In this document: piece after piece, positions 1-8,064 of the stretch
Position numbering within the stretch: the stretch's first letter is position 1
Layout: each line of letters opens with the position of its first letter
Assembly: GCA_034428715.1 (NCBI GenBank)
Contig: DAOUHE010000131.1
Span: 1 to 27,443, forward strand
DNA: 27,443 bases
Source of the DNA: Io17-Chloro-G2 sp034428715
Lineage (GTDB): Bacteria > Chloroflexota > Dehalococcoidia > Lucifugimonadales > UBA3495
Reading direction: 5' to 3'
Program-made: the position numbers and the translations under genes
The notes under the pieces: model-generated
What the model saw: the letters and a program-made list of their open reading frames with translations, nothing else
What the model was told of the DNA's origin: nothing
Databases searched by the model: none

Positions 1-97
1 TAGCAGGATGTGCCAGCATGGTTTGGCGGTGGCCGCCGACATGAAGACAATCCAGTCCCTTCGGAGGACATGCTTTAGACCGATAATTCGCGGCGGC

Positions 98-247
98 CTA
101 CACCACTCCCGATTCCGCCAGGTAAGCCACCAGTTCATCGGGCGCCCGAATCGATCCCCAGTTGAGCCCCCGCTCTTGGGCGCCATAGGCCATCTCATCC
201 CGGGTCAAATGTGCGGCAAAGTTGCCTACCATCTCGGTGATGTGGGG
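98..247 (-). pseudogene. CaiB/BaiF (family III) CoA-transferase C-terminal remnant
   Basis: On the minus strand an open frame of 50 codons lies between a TAA at 248-250 and a TAG at 98-100. It reads in part FAAHLTRDEMAYGAQERG followed by LNWGSIRAPDELV, which resembles the late region of family III CoA-transferases, where a helix ending in a TRDE-type segment precedes a 'xxAPVNTPxDL' stretch. Those enzymes move CoA between acids through an aspartyl intermediate; the catalytic region is not present here. Only the tail survives and it ends early, so I read it as a decayed copy. The assignment rests on motif resemblance alone and could be wrong. Confidence 0.4.
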
Positions 248-1015
248 TTAAAAGGCTTACAACGATAACTACGGCTTTCTGCAAGTTTGAACCTCATACT
301 AAAATTTCCGAAAAATGATTAATTCAATATTAAGATTCAGGAATGACGATATGTCCTTGCTGATATACCTTGCTGATATACCTTGCTGATATACCGTCGG
401 CCATTTGATGCTTGTTGACCGTAACCAAGGACTCTCGGGCTTTGTCTTTACCCCGGCCTAACACTGATGCCGCCCCGTTTATACTAAGGAGCATTAGTGT
501 TATGCCGGGATTCCCCAGATCATACAGACCTTCCTGGATATCGCACCCTCCGGGTTGCCTTGAACTATAATCACGAATACAAAGGAGGTCAAATGCGGTC
601 TGACGCGTTCAAATGCCCCGCTTTTATCGGGTAAACACCTCCCTATCACCCGTAAAAGCGCATTATCACCTGCCCTAGCCCAAGTGGATACTTTGGGGCA
701 TTCTATTTGTCCTGAACGACCCCGTAATACCACCACCAATGCCAGCGCTCCCAAGGTGGACTGTCCAAGCGCCAGCCGAAGCCGACCGTGCCTCCGGGGT
801 TGTTACGTTATCTAAAGAAACATACCTAATACATGAGTGTATTATACCGGATATAACGCGTAATCGCTCATTAGACAACTCTACACGTAAGAAAGTTGCT
901 GATTTACCGCATCACACTTTTAACCTAATTGGGAAATACGGGCTAGCTAGCCCTAAGATTCGTGAGCCGCAGGCCGTTCGCCAGATTCTTGGATATTAGG
1001 ACCCCACCGTATGCC
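248..1015. other. Gene-poor stretch
   Basis: About 770 bases without a convincing gene. The open frames here (for example 739-999 on the plus strand) have no ribosome-binding site, no recognisable motif and unremarkable composition. The stretch is more AT-rich than the flanking genes, especially 280-400 and 830-950, and it holds a short tandem repeat at 355-393. It may be the decayed continuation of the CoA-transferase remnant region to its left. Confidence 0.5.
355..393. repeat. 13-bp tandem repeat, three perfect units
   Basis: The unit CCTTGCTGATATA occurs three times head to tail without a mismatch, followed by a partial CC. It lies in the gene-poor stretch. Such arrays usually arise by slippage; a role as a protein-binding array cannot be excluded. 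Confidence 0.9.
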
Positions 1016-1096
1016 GTGTTGAGCCAGCCCCAGCGGCGAAACATCTGGGGAGGGGAAGCCCCTTGCCCCAGATCCTTCACTGCGTTCAGGATGACA
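1016..1096. repeat. Interspersed palindrome, family 1 (divergent copy)
   Basis: The left arm contains CCAGCGGCGAAACATCTGGGG (1030-1050) and the right arm CCCCAGATCCTTCACTGCG (1066-1084) followed by a TTCAGGATGACAT end. The layout and outer ends match the copies at 8785-8890 and 15843-15936, although the inner arm sequence has changed. It sits about 30 nt past the stop codon of the minus-strand MFS gene, so it would form a hairpin at the 3' end of that transcript. Confidence 0.7.
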
Positions 1097-1128
1097 TGGT
1101 TGAAAAATACGGTTCGGGTGCGCCATGG

Positions 1129-2445
1129 TCAGCCACCAACTGCCAAGGGCTTTTTGGGCGGGGCGGCCGCCAAGACCATGATCCCAGCCAAGAAGGCCGC
1201 AGCGGTGAACACCATCAACGGCAACTGGTAACTGCCCGTGGCGTCGAACATGAACCCGGCCACCACAGGGCCCAGGCCTTGGCCCGCCACCTGGAACGAA
1301 AGGGCTATTCCCCTGATGCTCCCCAGGTTTTGGCGGCCATAGTAATCGGCCCAGGCCAGCCGGACCAACAGGTGCACACCGCCGATACCCAATCCCAAGA
1401 TCACGGACGCGGCCAATGCCGCCGTTAGTGTGGAACTAGCCGCCGTGGCGAAGGCTCCACTTCCCGCCACGAAAGCGGCGCAAGCCAGCAGGACTCGTAG
1501 GGGCGCGCGTTGGGATAGCCATGCCCAGATCAACCCCGCGGGGACTTGGGAAAAAGCGTACACCCCCGCCGTGACCGCCGCCAACGCTCCGGGCAAACCT
1601 TGGTTGATGTAATGGGGCACCTGGTGCAGGCTCGTCCCGGCTTGGACCATGAAAGTCGCGGCGGCGAATGCCGATAGCAACCAGAAGGCGCGCGTCTTTA
1701 ATGCCTGGCGCACCGTGAAATCAGGCTCTGAGGTTGAGACCACGCTCCTTGCGTCCGCTGCCGGGGCATCCCGATTCTCTGTTGCCGTTCTTTTTGGAGC
1801 CGGATCGGGTTCCAGGCCCATGTCTTCCGGCCTGCGTGACATGAGGATCAGAGGGGGAAGGACGCCGACCAAAAAGGTGAACATCCCCATGGCTACCCAT
1901 GCCTCGCGCCAACCCCATCCGCCGATGATCAACTGGGCCGCCAGTGGCATCACGGCTAAACCGGCGCCTTTAGACATGGCCTCAATGGCCAACCCCAGGG
2001 GCCGCCGGCGGATGAACCAGTTGCTGACGGCCGTGGGGATGCTCAGCTCCAGTGGGCCGGCGAAAACCATGCGGCCAGGCACGTAGAGAGCGTAGAAGGC
2101 CCAAGGAGCAGCTACCAGCGCCAGGCCCATGGATAAAGCGCCGGTGAGCACCGACGAAACGCCGATCAGCGTCCCCGAGCCGTACCGGTCTATCCACCGG
2201 CCCACGAAAGGGGTTACCACCACGGCGCACAGGCCACCCAGGCTGACCGCTCCTGAGAAAAGCCCACGAGACCAACCCAGCTGATCGGTCATGGGCACCA
2301 CGAATACGGAGAGGGTAGCCACTGCCATGACGGTCCGGGTGGAAAAACTCACCACCACGGTGTTGGCGACTATCACCCACCCATAGTAGAACGGCAGCCA
2401 ACCGGCAAGCCGGATCCTGGCGGACCCGGCTTTGCTATCCTTCAT
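1129..2445 (-). CDS. MFS transporter, monocarboxylate/oxalate-formate-like
   Basis: A 438-residue polytopic membrane protein with the usual 12-helix MFS length. Helix 1 begins near residue 18 (FYYGWVIVANTVVVSF), the loop between helices 2 and 3 carries the motif-A-like GRWIDRYG at 82-89, and the central loop contains RRPEDMGLEPD, typical of the monocarboxylate-type branch of MFS. It probably moves a small organic acid across the cytoplasmic membrane; the substrate cannot be read from sequence. It is the last gene of a minus-strand set, starting 27 nt after the hydrolase stop, with only a weak AGG ribosome site, which fits translation coupled to the hydrolase gene. A palindrome follows the stop codon. 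Confidence 0.92.
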   Translation of the reverse strand: MKDSKAGSARIRLAGWLPFYYGWVIVANTVVVSFSTRTVMAVATLSVFVVPMTDQLGWSRGLFSGAVSLGGLCAVVVTPFVGRWIDRYGSGTLIGVSSVLTGALSMGLALVAAPWAFYALYVPGRMVFAGPLELSIPTAVSNWFIRRRPLGLAIEAMSKGAGLAVMPLAAQLIIGGWGWREAWVAMGMFTFLVGVLPPLILMSRRPEDMGLEPDPAPKRTATENRDAPAADARSVVSTSEPDFTVRQALKTRAFWLLSAFAAATFMVQAGTSLHQVPHYINQGLPGALAAVTAGVYAFSQVPAGLIWAWLSQRAPLRVLLACAAFVAGSGAFATAASSTLTAALAASVILGLGIGGVHLLVRLAWADYYGRQNLGSIRGIALSFQVAGQGLGPVVAGFMFDATGSYQLPLMVFTAAAFLAGIMVLAAAPPKKPLAVGG

Positions 2446-2472
2446 TTTGCCTGGAGTGGAACGGGATGAAGG

Positions 2473-3369
2473 CTATGCACTCGTGGCACTAGACACGGGC
2501 TGAGCCGCCTCATGCTTGGTCACGAATTCCAATATTTGGGCGGCGTAATGGGTCGCCTTCATGGAATATCTGTTGGTGGCGGCGATGCCGGGGAATGTGT
2601 GGTCGTGCTGGCCGATGGTGTCCCACTCCTCGTGGCTCCAAGCAGAGGGCAGCAACTGGGTATTGGGGATCAGCCGATGAGCATTCTCCGCCGCCGACAC
2701 ATGGTGAACATCGTCGGGGGTGTTGCCTTCGATAAGGACCACCGGGCACTTGATGGACTTCAATTCCTCTTCGGTCATGTCGCCCACCGGATTGGGACGG
2801 GCAAACGCGGCCTGCCAGTCCCGCATGGCCGAGATAAATGTCGCCGGGTCCATGGACATCAGCCGCTCCAGGTTGTCCGGGTTGTCCTTCACCCGCTGTC
2901 CGAAGAATTCCGTCTCCACCACCGCCGCCATTCCACCATTCTCTGCCGCTTCGATGTATTGTCCGTAGTATCCGGGGGACATTAACGCACCGCTGGTGGG
3001 TCCGCCGCTGACTTCCCAAACGTAGCAGCCCTTTGCCACCTCGGGGTGCCGCGCCGCCACGGTCAGCGAGGTGCGGGACCCTGCCGATCCCCCGCAGATG
3101 TACGCCGGCGCCGCGCCGATGTGTTTCAGCAGACCCGCCATCTCCTCGGCCCAATGGTGTTGTTCCGAAAGCTCGCCGCCGATGACCACCTCGGAACGGC
3201 CACAATTCCGCCGGTCATGGAGGATTACCCGAAGGTGAGGCGCCAGTAAGGCCGCTATGGGCCGCAGCGCATTGGTGTCTCCCCGGCCTCCGGGGGTGAG
3301 CATCACCGCCGGGCCTGAGCCGTGGTCTTCGTAATACAGATTGATGCCGTTGATGTTCGCGTATGGCAT
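2473..3369 (-). CDS. Alpha/beta hydrolase
   Basis: 298 residues, standard length for the single-domain alpha/beta-hydrolase fold. The N-terminus INGINLYYEDHGSGP is the typical first strand pair; HDRRNCGRS at 51-59 is the second conserved loop; the nucleophile elbow GGSAG spans 93-97 with Ser95. A late acid lies in the GNTPDD region and the catalytic histidine is probably the one in WSHEEWD. Substrate could be an ester, lactone or C-C bond; the sequence does not decide. The start is supported by AGGAG in AAGGAGCGCC just upstream. It lies 77 nt downstream of the VOC gene and 27 nt upstream of the MFS gene, suggesting hydrolysis of a compound connected with that transporter. Confidence 0.92.
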   Translation of the reverse strand: MPYANINGINLYYEDHGSGPAVMLTPGGRGDTNALRPIAALLAPHLRVILHDRRNCGRSEVVIGGELSEQHHWAEEMAGLLKHIGAAPAYICGGSAGSRTSLTVAARHPEVAKGCYVWEVSGGPTSGALMSPGYYGQYIEAAENGGMAAVVETEFFGQRVKDNPDNLERLMSMDPATFISAMRDWQAAFARPNPVGDMTEEELKSIKCPVVLIEGNTPDDVHHVSAAENAHRLIPNTQLLPSAWSHEEWDTIGQHDHTFPGIAATNRYSMKATHYAAQILEFVTKHEAAQPVSSATSA

Positions 3370-3446
3370 TTGGCGCTCCTTATCAAATGGGATCTATCTG
3401 GCTGGATACCATTATATTCTTAGCCTGGGTTCAAGCTCCGAGATGG

Positions 3447-3920
3447 TTATCGAGGCCCCTGGTCAAACTGAACCAGGACACCGTCGGGGTCGTACACGAA
3501 TATGGTTCCGACATTGCCTTGAGCATTGGTGAAATCCGACAGGCTGCCTGCCAACGGCACTCCCTTGGCCTCCAACTCAGCCGCCACGCTTGGGACGTCG
3601 TCCACTGTGAAAGAGATGTGGCTGATGCCGATCTGGTCCAGCTTGATTGGCTCGCCGCCGACATTGTCGCCCGGATGGGAGGTCAATACCAGAAACGGCG
3701 GCACCTCTTCCCCGTTGGGGCCTTCGAACCAAACATTCGCCACGGTTCGGGCCTCATGGGGTTCATGGTACATTTCGGCCGATTCAGCGCCGGAACGCCC
3801 GGCCATCGGCTGGGTGGCTTGCATCTTAACCTTCATGCCCAAAACATCCCGGTAGAATCCAAGGGACTTCTCCAGGTCGCGGACGCATACCGCAATGTGA
3901 GAGACACCCATTGCCTTCAT
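3447..3920 (-). CDS. VOC family protein (glyoxalase/dioxygenase fold)
   Basis: 157 residues, one complete vicinal-oxygen-chelate unit of two beta-alpha-beta-beta-beta modules. The first module begins VSHIAVCVRDLEKSLGFYRD and the second ISHISFTVDDV. Metal-ligand candidates His8 and His101 are present, but the usual final glutamate is replaced by Gln151 in the DPDGVLVQFD segment, so metal binding may differ from glyoxalase I. The function (isomerase, dioxygenase or epimerase) is not resolved. The start has AAGGAG eight nt upstream. It lies 50 nt after the isocitrate-lyase-like gene and 77 nt before the hydrolase, all on the same strand. Confidence 0.9.
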   Translation of the reverse strand: MKAMGVSHIAVCVRDLEKSLGFYRDVLGMKVKMQATQPMAGRSGAESAEMYHEPHEARTVANVWFEGPNGEEVPPFLVLTSHPGDNVGGEPIKLDQIGISHISFTVDDVPSVAAELEAKGVPLAGSLSDFTNAQGNVGTIFVYDPDGVLVQFDQGPR

Positions 3921-3970
3921 GTCAGTGCTCCTTGATGGCCCTGGTTACCCAATCATAGCTGGCCTGGGTA

Positions 3971-4831
3971 TCAAGGCCGCAGATATCTATCCTGTAACCC
4001 CATGAACTCGCTGGTGCGGTTCACCGACCTCAGCAGGTCCGGTGTAGCCTGATCAGAGGTCAGATCCTCCAGGGATCCGCCGTTCTTGAGGTGCGCCAGG
4101 CTATCGTGGATGACCTTCACCGCCACGGCGAAGGTCGGGTTGCCCAACATGAGTATCTTCACGCCGTTGGCGGCCAGGAACGCATCGTCATTCCTGATAT
4201 CCGCGGGCGGGCTCAATACGCAAATGGGCAATGATGTAACCTGATGCACTGCTTCAAATTGTTCCCGGCTGGAAGCGCCGGTCAGCATGACCGCCTCGGC
4301 CCCCGTTTGAGAATAGGCGGCGATGCGGTCCACCGCCTCATCCAGCGGGCATAGACCCAGGGCGGCGGTTCGAGCCACGATCACCGTGCCAGGGTCTGTG
4401 CGGGCAGCCACCGCGGCTTCCAACTTTCCCACCTGCTCTTCCTTGGAGACCAATCCGGGGTCCGATACCTTGAACCGCTTGGGAACGAAGTTGTCTTCGA
4501 TCTCAATGGCCGAGACACCGGCCGACTCCATTTCCCTGACCGTCCTGCCCACATTCACCGCGTTGCCGAAGCCGTCCTCGGCATCCACCATCAGGCTCAC
4601 ATCAACCATGCGGGTTATGCGCCGGCAATGATCCACCACGTCGGACATGTTGGAAAGGACGATGTCCGGGACCCCAAGATTGGCCACCTTGCCCACCGAG
4701 CCCGACAGCACGCAAATCTCGTATTTCAGCATATGGGCTATCCGGGCGGACAGGGGATCGAAGATATTCGCCGCCAGGGTGCAGCCGGGCCGGGCCAGCA
4801 CGCCGCGGAAGTTCTCACGGGCTAGGGACAT
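3971..4831 (-). CDS. Isocitrate lyase / PEP mutase superfamily protein
   Basis: 286 residues, the length of the 2-methylisocitrate lyase, PEP mutase and oxaloacetate decarboxylase group; these TIM-barrel enzymes make or break C-C or P-C bonds of 2-oxo acids using Mg2+. The metal loop DAEDGFGN (83-90) matches the family D-x-[DE]-x-G-[FY]-G pattern and E112-D113 matches the conserved ED pair. Where isocitrate and methylisocitrate lyases carry the catalytic KKCGH loop, this protein has PKRFKVSD and no cysteine, so a lyase of that kind is unlikely; an oxaloacetate decarboxylase-like or carboxy-PEP mutase-like activity is more plausible. The start has AAAGGAGA eight nt upstream. It is the first gene of the apparent four-gene operon ending in the MFS transporter. 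Confidence 0.88.
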   Translation of the reverse strand: MSLARENFRGVLARPGCTLAANIFDPLSARIAHMLKYEICVLSGSVGKVANLGVPDIVLSNMSDVVDHCRRITRMVDVSLMVDAEDGFGNAVNVGRTVREMESAGVSAIEIEDNFVPKRFKVSDPGLVSKEEQVGKLEAAVAARTDPGTVIVARTAALGLCPLDEAVDRIAAYSQTGAEAVMLTGASSREQFEAVHQVTSLPICVLSPPADIRNDDAFLAANGVKILMLGNPTFAVAVKVIHDSLAHLKNGGSLEDLTSDQATPDLLRSVNRTSEFMGLQDRYLRP

Positions 4832-4865
4832 GGTTGATGTCTCCTTTAAGAGGTCTTCTCACCTG

Positions 4866-4932
4866 TCCTTCGACAGGCTTAGGACGAACGGAGAACGCTT
4901 CTTATTCCGTTCGTCCTGAGCCTGTCGAAGGA
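4866..4932. repeat. Interspersed palindrome, family 2 (near-perfect copy)
   Basis: Two 27-nt arms, 4866-4892 and 4906-4932, are inverted copies of each other with a single mismatch and a 13-nt spacer. The arm core is GTTCGTCCTGAGCCTGTCG. The element lies 38 nt past the stop of the gamma-carbonic-anhydrase gene and 35 nt before the start of the isocitrate-lyase-like gene, both on the minus strand. It would fold into a very stable hairpin in RNA, but has no U-run. Confidence 0.93.
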
Positions 4933-4969
4933 TTTCATGGCGGGCCGAACATTCCGGAGCTCGCGCCGG

Positions 4970-5509
4970 TTAACCCCTGCCCTCGTCCACTTCGGAACTG
5001 CCCAATCCTTCGGCTTTGAATAGCTGGGCTTTTCGGGCGTAGCCCTCGGCAGTGCGGCGTATCAATTGGTGATGCCTCTCCTCGGTGGGCTGGTCTCTGG
5101 CGTTGGCCGGGACCCCCACCACAAAGGATTTGGCTGGAAATTCCTTGTTTTCCAGCACCACCGCGCCGCTGGCCACGATGGAATACTCCCCCAACACCAC
5201 GCCATCGTTAAGGGTTGCGCCGTTGCCTATCAGGCAATGGGTATTGATAGTCCTGGCGTGACATGTCACCCCGTGGCCCAGCGTGACGTAGTCGCCGTAA
5301 TGGGCGTCTTCGTCGGCGTGGACCACGCAGTTATCCTGGATGTCCACGTAAGCGCCGATGGAGATTTTAATGGTGTCGCCCCGTATGACAGTGCCCGGCC
5401 AAACGCTGGAATATTCGCCGATCTCCACATCGCCGATGACGTAAGCAGCTTCGCTAACCCATGCTGTTGGGTGTATCTTCGGCGATTTACCTTGATAACT
5501 GCGAATCAA
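4970..5509 (-). CDS. Gamma-carbonic-anhydrase-like hexapeptide-repeat protein
   Basis: 179 residues forming a left-handed beta-helix, shown by regularly spaced [IV]-G-x hexapeptides (VIGDVEIGEYSSVWPG, then IRGDTIKISIG). Three histidines occupy the zinc-ligand positions of gamma carbonic anhydrases and YrdA/PaaY-like proteins: H64 in VVHAD, then H79 and H84 in GHGVTCH. The family either hydrates CO2 or has drifted to acyltransferase or thioesterase roles, so 'carbonic anhydrase' is not proven. The start is a TTG with GGGAGG five nt upstream; no better ATG lies nearby. The protein ends in a helical C-terminal segment after residue 145. Palindromes flank the gene on both sides. Confidence 0.9.
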   Translation of the reverse strand: MIRSYQGKSPKIHPTAWVSEAAYVIGDVEIGEYSSVWPGTVIRGDTIKISIGAYVDIQDNCVVHADEDAHYGDYVTLGHGVTCHARTINTHCLIGNGATLNDGVVLGEYSIVASGAVVLENKEFPAKSFVVGVPANARDQPTEERHHQLIRRTAEGYARKAQLFKAEGLGSSEVDEGRG

Positions 5510-5632
5510 ATCGTCCTCCCTTGAAGATCATATTTAACGGCCGGTCGCGGCAAAGCAATCCGGCGGGTTTCGGCCGTTCCCAAACGCGCTATGTGAAATT
5601 TTAAAGCCTGTGCGGGCTGCGGTTTTATCCTG

Positions 5633-5688
5633 CGACAGGCTCAGGACGAACGGAACGGACTGCTCTCCCGTTCGTGGTGAGCCTGTCG
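5633..5688. repeat. Interspersed palindrome, family 2 (second copy)
   Basis: The left arm at 5633-5653 (CGACAGGCTCAGGACGAACG plus G) and the right arm at 5668-5688 pair with two mismatches across a 14-nt spacer. The sequence matches the element at 4866-4932. It lies about 38 nt past the stop of the two-domain VOC gene on the minus strand. Confidence 0.9.
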
Positions 5689-5725
5689 AACCAATTTCCT
5701 GAATGGCGTCCAGTTTAGTTGAAAC

Positions 5726-6655
5726 CTAGGACGCAGCCGGCCCGTAGTGGCCGTCGCCCGACGGTCGGTTCCATGCCTCTACCAACATCCCGAGACACGA
5801 CCTGGGATGGAACCAGGCAACCACCCGCTCCCGTTCCTCCTTGGGCGGAATGGAGCCGATCTGCTGGATCCCGGCCGCCACGGCCCCTTCGGTGAAGGCG
5901 TGGACATCGGGGGTGTAGGGACACGTGTGGTGATAGACCGCACCCTGGGTCGCCCGTTGGGCCACCAAGCGGGCGGTGCCGCTGTCTTCGGTGGTGGGCA
6001 CGCTGACTTCGACCACCGATCCTCCCAAGGGGAACTCAAGAAGATGCACCGGGTCGCCGGCGGGCCGGGGCGCTCTTTCGGGGTCACGCTCCAGTCCTCT
6101 CTCCATGGATTTATCCTCGGACAGGCCCATTATGTCACCCCAGAACTGCCGGATCTCTTCGGCGCTGCGGGCGGCAAGACCCACGTGGGCCATTCCCATG
6201 ACCAGACCCTTGCCTCTGAAGCTGGGGTGGACGTAGTAGGTGTCGTCGGGGGTAATCTGAATCTCCAGTCCCAGGCAAGAGGCCGGGTCCAAAAACACCG
6301 GACCCTCTCCATGCCATTCACCTTGGAGCTTGATGCCCTTGTCTATCAACTCCTGCACGTCTTTTCCTATGTCGCTGGAGGCAATGGAGATGTAATGTAT
6401 CCCGCCCCGGCCTCCGGAACCGTCAAGAAAATGGGCGGCGCTGCTTTCCGAGTCGTTTGGGGTTGTCACCTCGTAATACATCTCTCCGATGGGGAACTCC
6501 ACGACGCTTAGGGCATTGCCATTACCGGACCGGCCCTGGGGCCAGGGCGTGCGATGTTCATCCACCGCAAGGCCAAACCCATCGCAAAACAATTTCCTGG
6601 CGTTTTCCAGTTCGCCCGTCACCATACCCACGTGGTGAATCCTTGTTAAAGCCAT
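5726..6655 (-). CDS. Two-domain VOC family protein
   Basis: 309 residues made of two VOC units, about 1-140 and 150-300. The first opens with RIHHVGMVTGELENARKLF and has YYEV, IHYISI and LGLEIQI at the positions of later beta-strands; the second opens with MAHVGLAARSAEEIRQFW. This doubled build is common among extradiol-dioxygenase-like and methylmalonyl-CoA-epimerase-like proteins. Histidines are present at the first ligand position of each half, while the other ligands are less clear. The start has AGGGGGAG upstream. The stop is TAG. The gene stands alone, with a family-2 palindrome just downstream and a 290-nt gap before the divergent plus-strand hydrolase gene. Confidence 0.87.
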   Translation of the reverse strand: MALTRIHHVGMVTGELENARKLFCDGFGLAVDEHRTPWPQGRSGNGNALSVVEFPIGEMYYEVTTPNDSESSAAHFLDGSGGRGGIHYISIASSDIGKDVQELIDKGIKLQGEWHGEGPVFLDPASCLGLEIQITPDDTYYVHPSFRGKGLVMGMAHVGLAARSAEEIRQFWGDIMGLSEDKSMERGLERDPERAPRPAGDPVHLLEFPLGGSVVEVSVPTTEDSGTARLVAQRATQGAVYHHTCPYTPDVHAFTEGAVAAGIQQIGSIPPKEERERVVAWFHPRSCLGMLVEAWNRPSGDGHYGPAAS

Positions 6656-6948
6656 CGCTCCCCCTTAAAGCCGGTGCTCCGGCTGTAATAATTCTTCCCC
6701 AGATATGCTCTTGGGGTTTCGTATTTTGGACTTTCTTATCCTAGTATAGATGGGGGAATAGTAGCGTCGGATGGGGCAGCTTGTCCACCATTGATATTGG
6801 CTCGGGCCATAGGCGCCGAATGATTTATTAAGCGAACGGCCACCCCGTGTAGAAATGGAAGGCGCGGCCGGTCATCCTAGCTTCCTTCCCACTCGTGAGT
6901 TAATATTCAGACCTGCCGGAAAATACGTACATAACTTGGAGGATGGTC

Positions 6949-7845
6949 ATGGCCGTTACCCTGGATTGGCTTGGGGTATCCACCTACCGGTTGATCGTGG
7001 ATGACCTGGTGATTTTTTTAGACGCATACATGGACCGGGTCCCGGCAGCGCCTGTGGTGGGCTTAAAATCCGGGGAGGTGGACCGGGCGGACCATATCCT
7101 CATCGGCCATTCCCATTTTGACCACCTGTGGGGAGCGGAACGCATTGCCCACAACACCGGGGCCACGATCATCGGCTCCCACGAGTCGGTGCGGTTGATG
7201 GAACCGGAAGAGGTACCCCAGGAACAGTTGGTGGCGGTGGCCGGCGGCGAACGCATCCGGCTGTCGGACGCGGTCACCGTGCGGGTGTTCCCCAGCCAGC
7301 ACTCGTGCATCTGGAGCACCACCGGCGCTCCCGGCGAGGCGTGTATCGGCGACCTGGGCTTGACCCTGCAAGAGCGGGAATCCAACCTGGCCCAACGGGC
7401 AGCCAGCCGGGCCAACTCACAAGAACCCGGCATGGCCCAGGTGGCCGCCCACCGGGAATCGTGCACCCAACGTCCCCGCGGTGAGGGAGGCGCTTTTGCC
7501 TATCTGATTGAGACCGCCTACGGAAGCATCATGTGGAAGGATACCTCGGGGCATTCGACCGGCATAATGCGTGACTTGCGGCCCGACGTGGCATTGCTGG
7601 CGGCGGCGGGCCGGGGAAATATAGACGGTGAGCCCATACAGGGAACCTTGGCCCAGTTCGTGGCCCGGGAGGCCGACCTTCTTCGGCCCAAGACGATAGT
7701 GTTGGGCCACCACGACAACTGGAATCCGCCGGTGACCAGCCCGGCCGACATGGGACCCATCCGCAGTGAGCTCGCCCGGCAAGCCCCCAGGGTGGACCTG
7801 GTGGACATGGGTTATCTGGAAAACTATCCGGTACTGGGCCGCTGA
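6949..7845 (+). CDS. MBL-fold metal-dependent hydrolase
   Basis: 298 residues of the metallo-beta-lactamase fold. The signature HSHFDH is at 54-59 (H54, H56, D58, H59), preceded by strand ADHILIG; a further ligand is likely in the SQHSCIW segment or in LGHHDNW near residue 248. The fold hydrolyses varied substrates (lactones, phosphodiesters, thioesters), and the closest style here is the YcfI/UlaG-like group of stand-alone hydrolases. I prefer the second ATG, at 6949, over the one at 6943, because GGAGG at 6938-6942 lies six nt before it and abuts the earlier one. Transcribed divergently from the VOC gene, with a 290-nt intergenic region that must hold its promoter. Confidence 0.88.
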   Translation: MAVTLDWLGVSTYRLIVDDLVIFLDAYMDRVPAAPVVGLKSGEVDRADHILIGHSHFDHLWGAERIAHNTGATIIGSHESVRLMEPEEVPQEQLVAVAGGERIRLSDAVTVRVFPSQHSCIWSTTGAPGEACIGDLGLTLQERESNLAQRAASRANSQEPGMAQVAAHRESCTQRPRGEGGAFAYLIETAYGSIMWKDTSGHSTGIMRDLRPDVALLAAAGRGNIDGEPIQGTLAQFVAREADLLRPKTIVLGHHDNWNPPVTSPADMGPIRSELARQAPRVDLVDMGYLENYPVLGR

Positions 7846-8064
7846 GTCCCTTGTCCACCGGACCGATTATCGCGGTATCTCTGTCGCCCGGGTATACGGC
7901 TCCGGCCAGGCCGTCGCGACATTGATTTAGCACCACATCGGTCACCTTGCGGGGTTTCGCCAACAATCCTATCCACGCGGCGCCGGTTACCGTGAAGTAA
8001 TATCATCGGGATTGACCCGAATCCGATTTAGGCCAGCTTGGGATCAATCTCACGGCAGGGCTTG

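Noticed and set aside
355..393. CRISPR array
   Set aside because: The units are 13 nt, directly adjacent and without spacers.
739..999. Plus-strand open frame of 86 codons in the gene-poor left end
   Set aside because: No ribosome site, no recognisable motif, and a TAA-rich AT stretch; nothing distinguishes it from chance.
1129..2445. Several long plus-strand frames opposite the MFS gene (for example 1649-2086)
   Set aside because: They are antisense shadows of a GC-rich gene; the minus-strand protein has complete MFS features.
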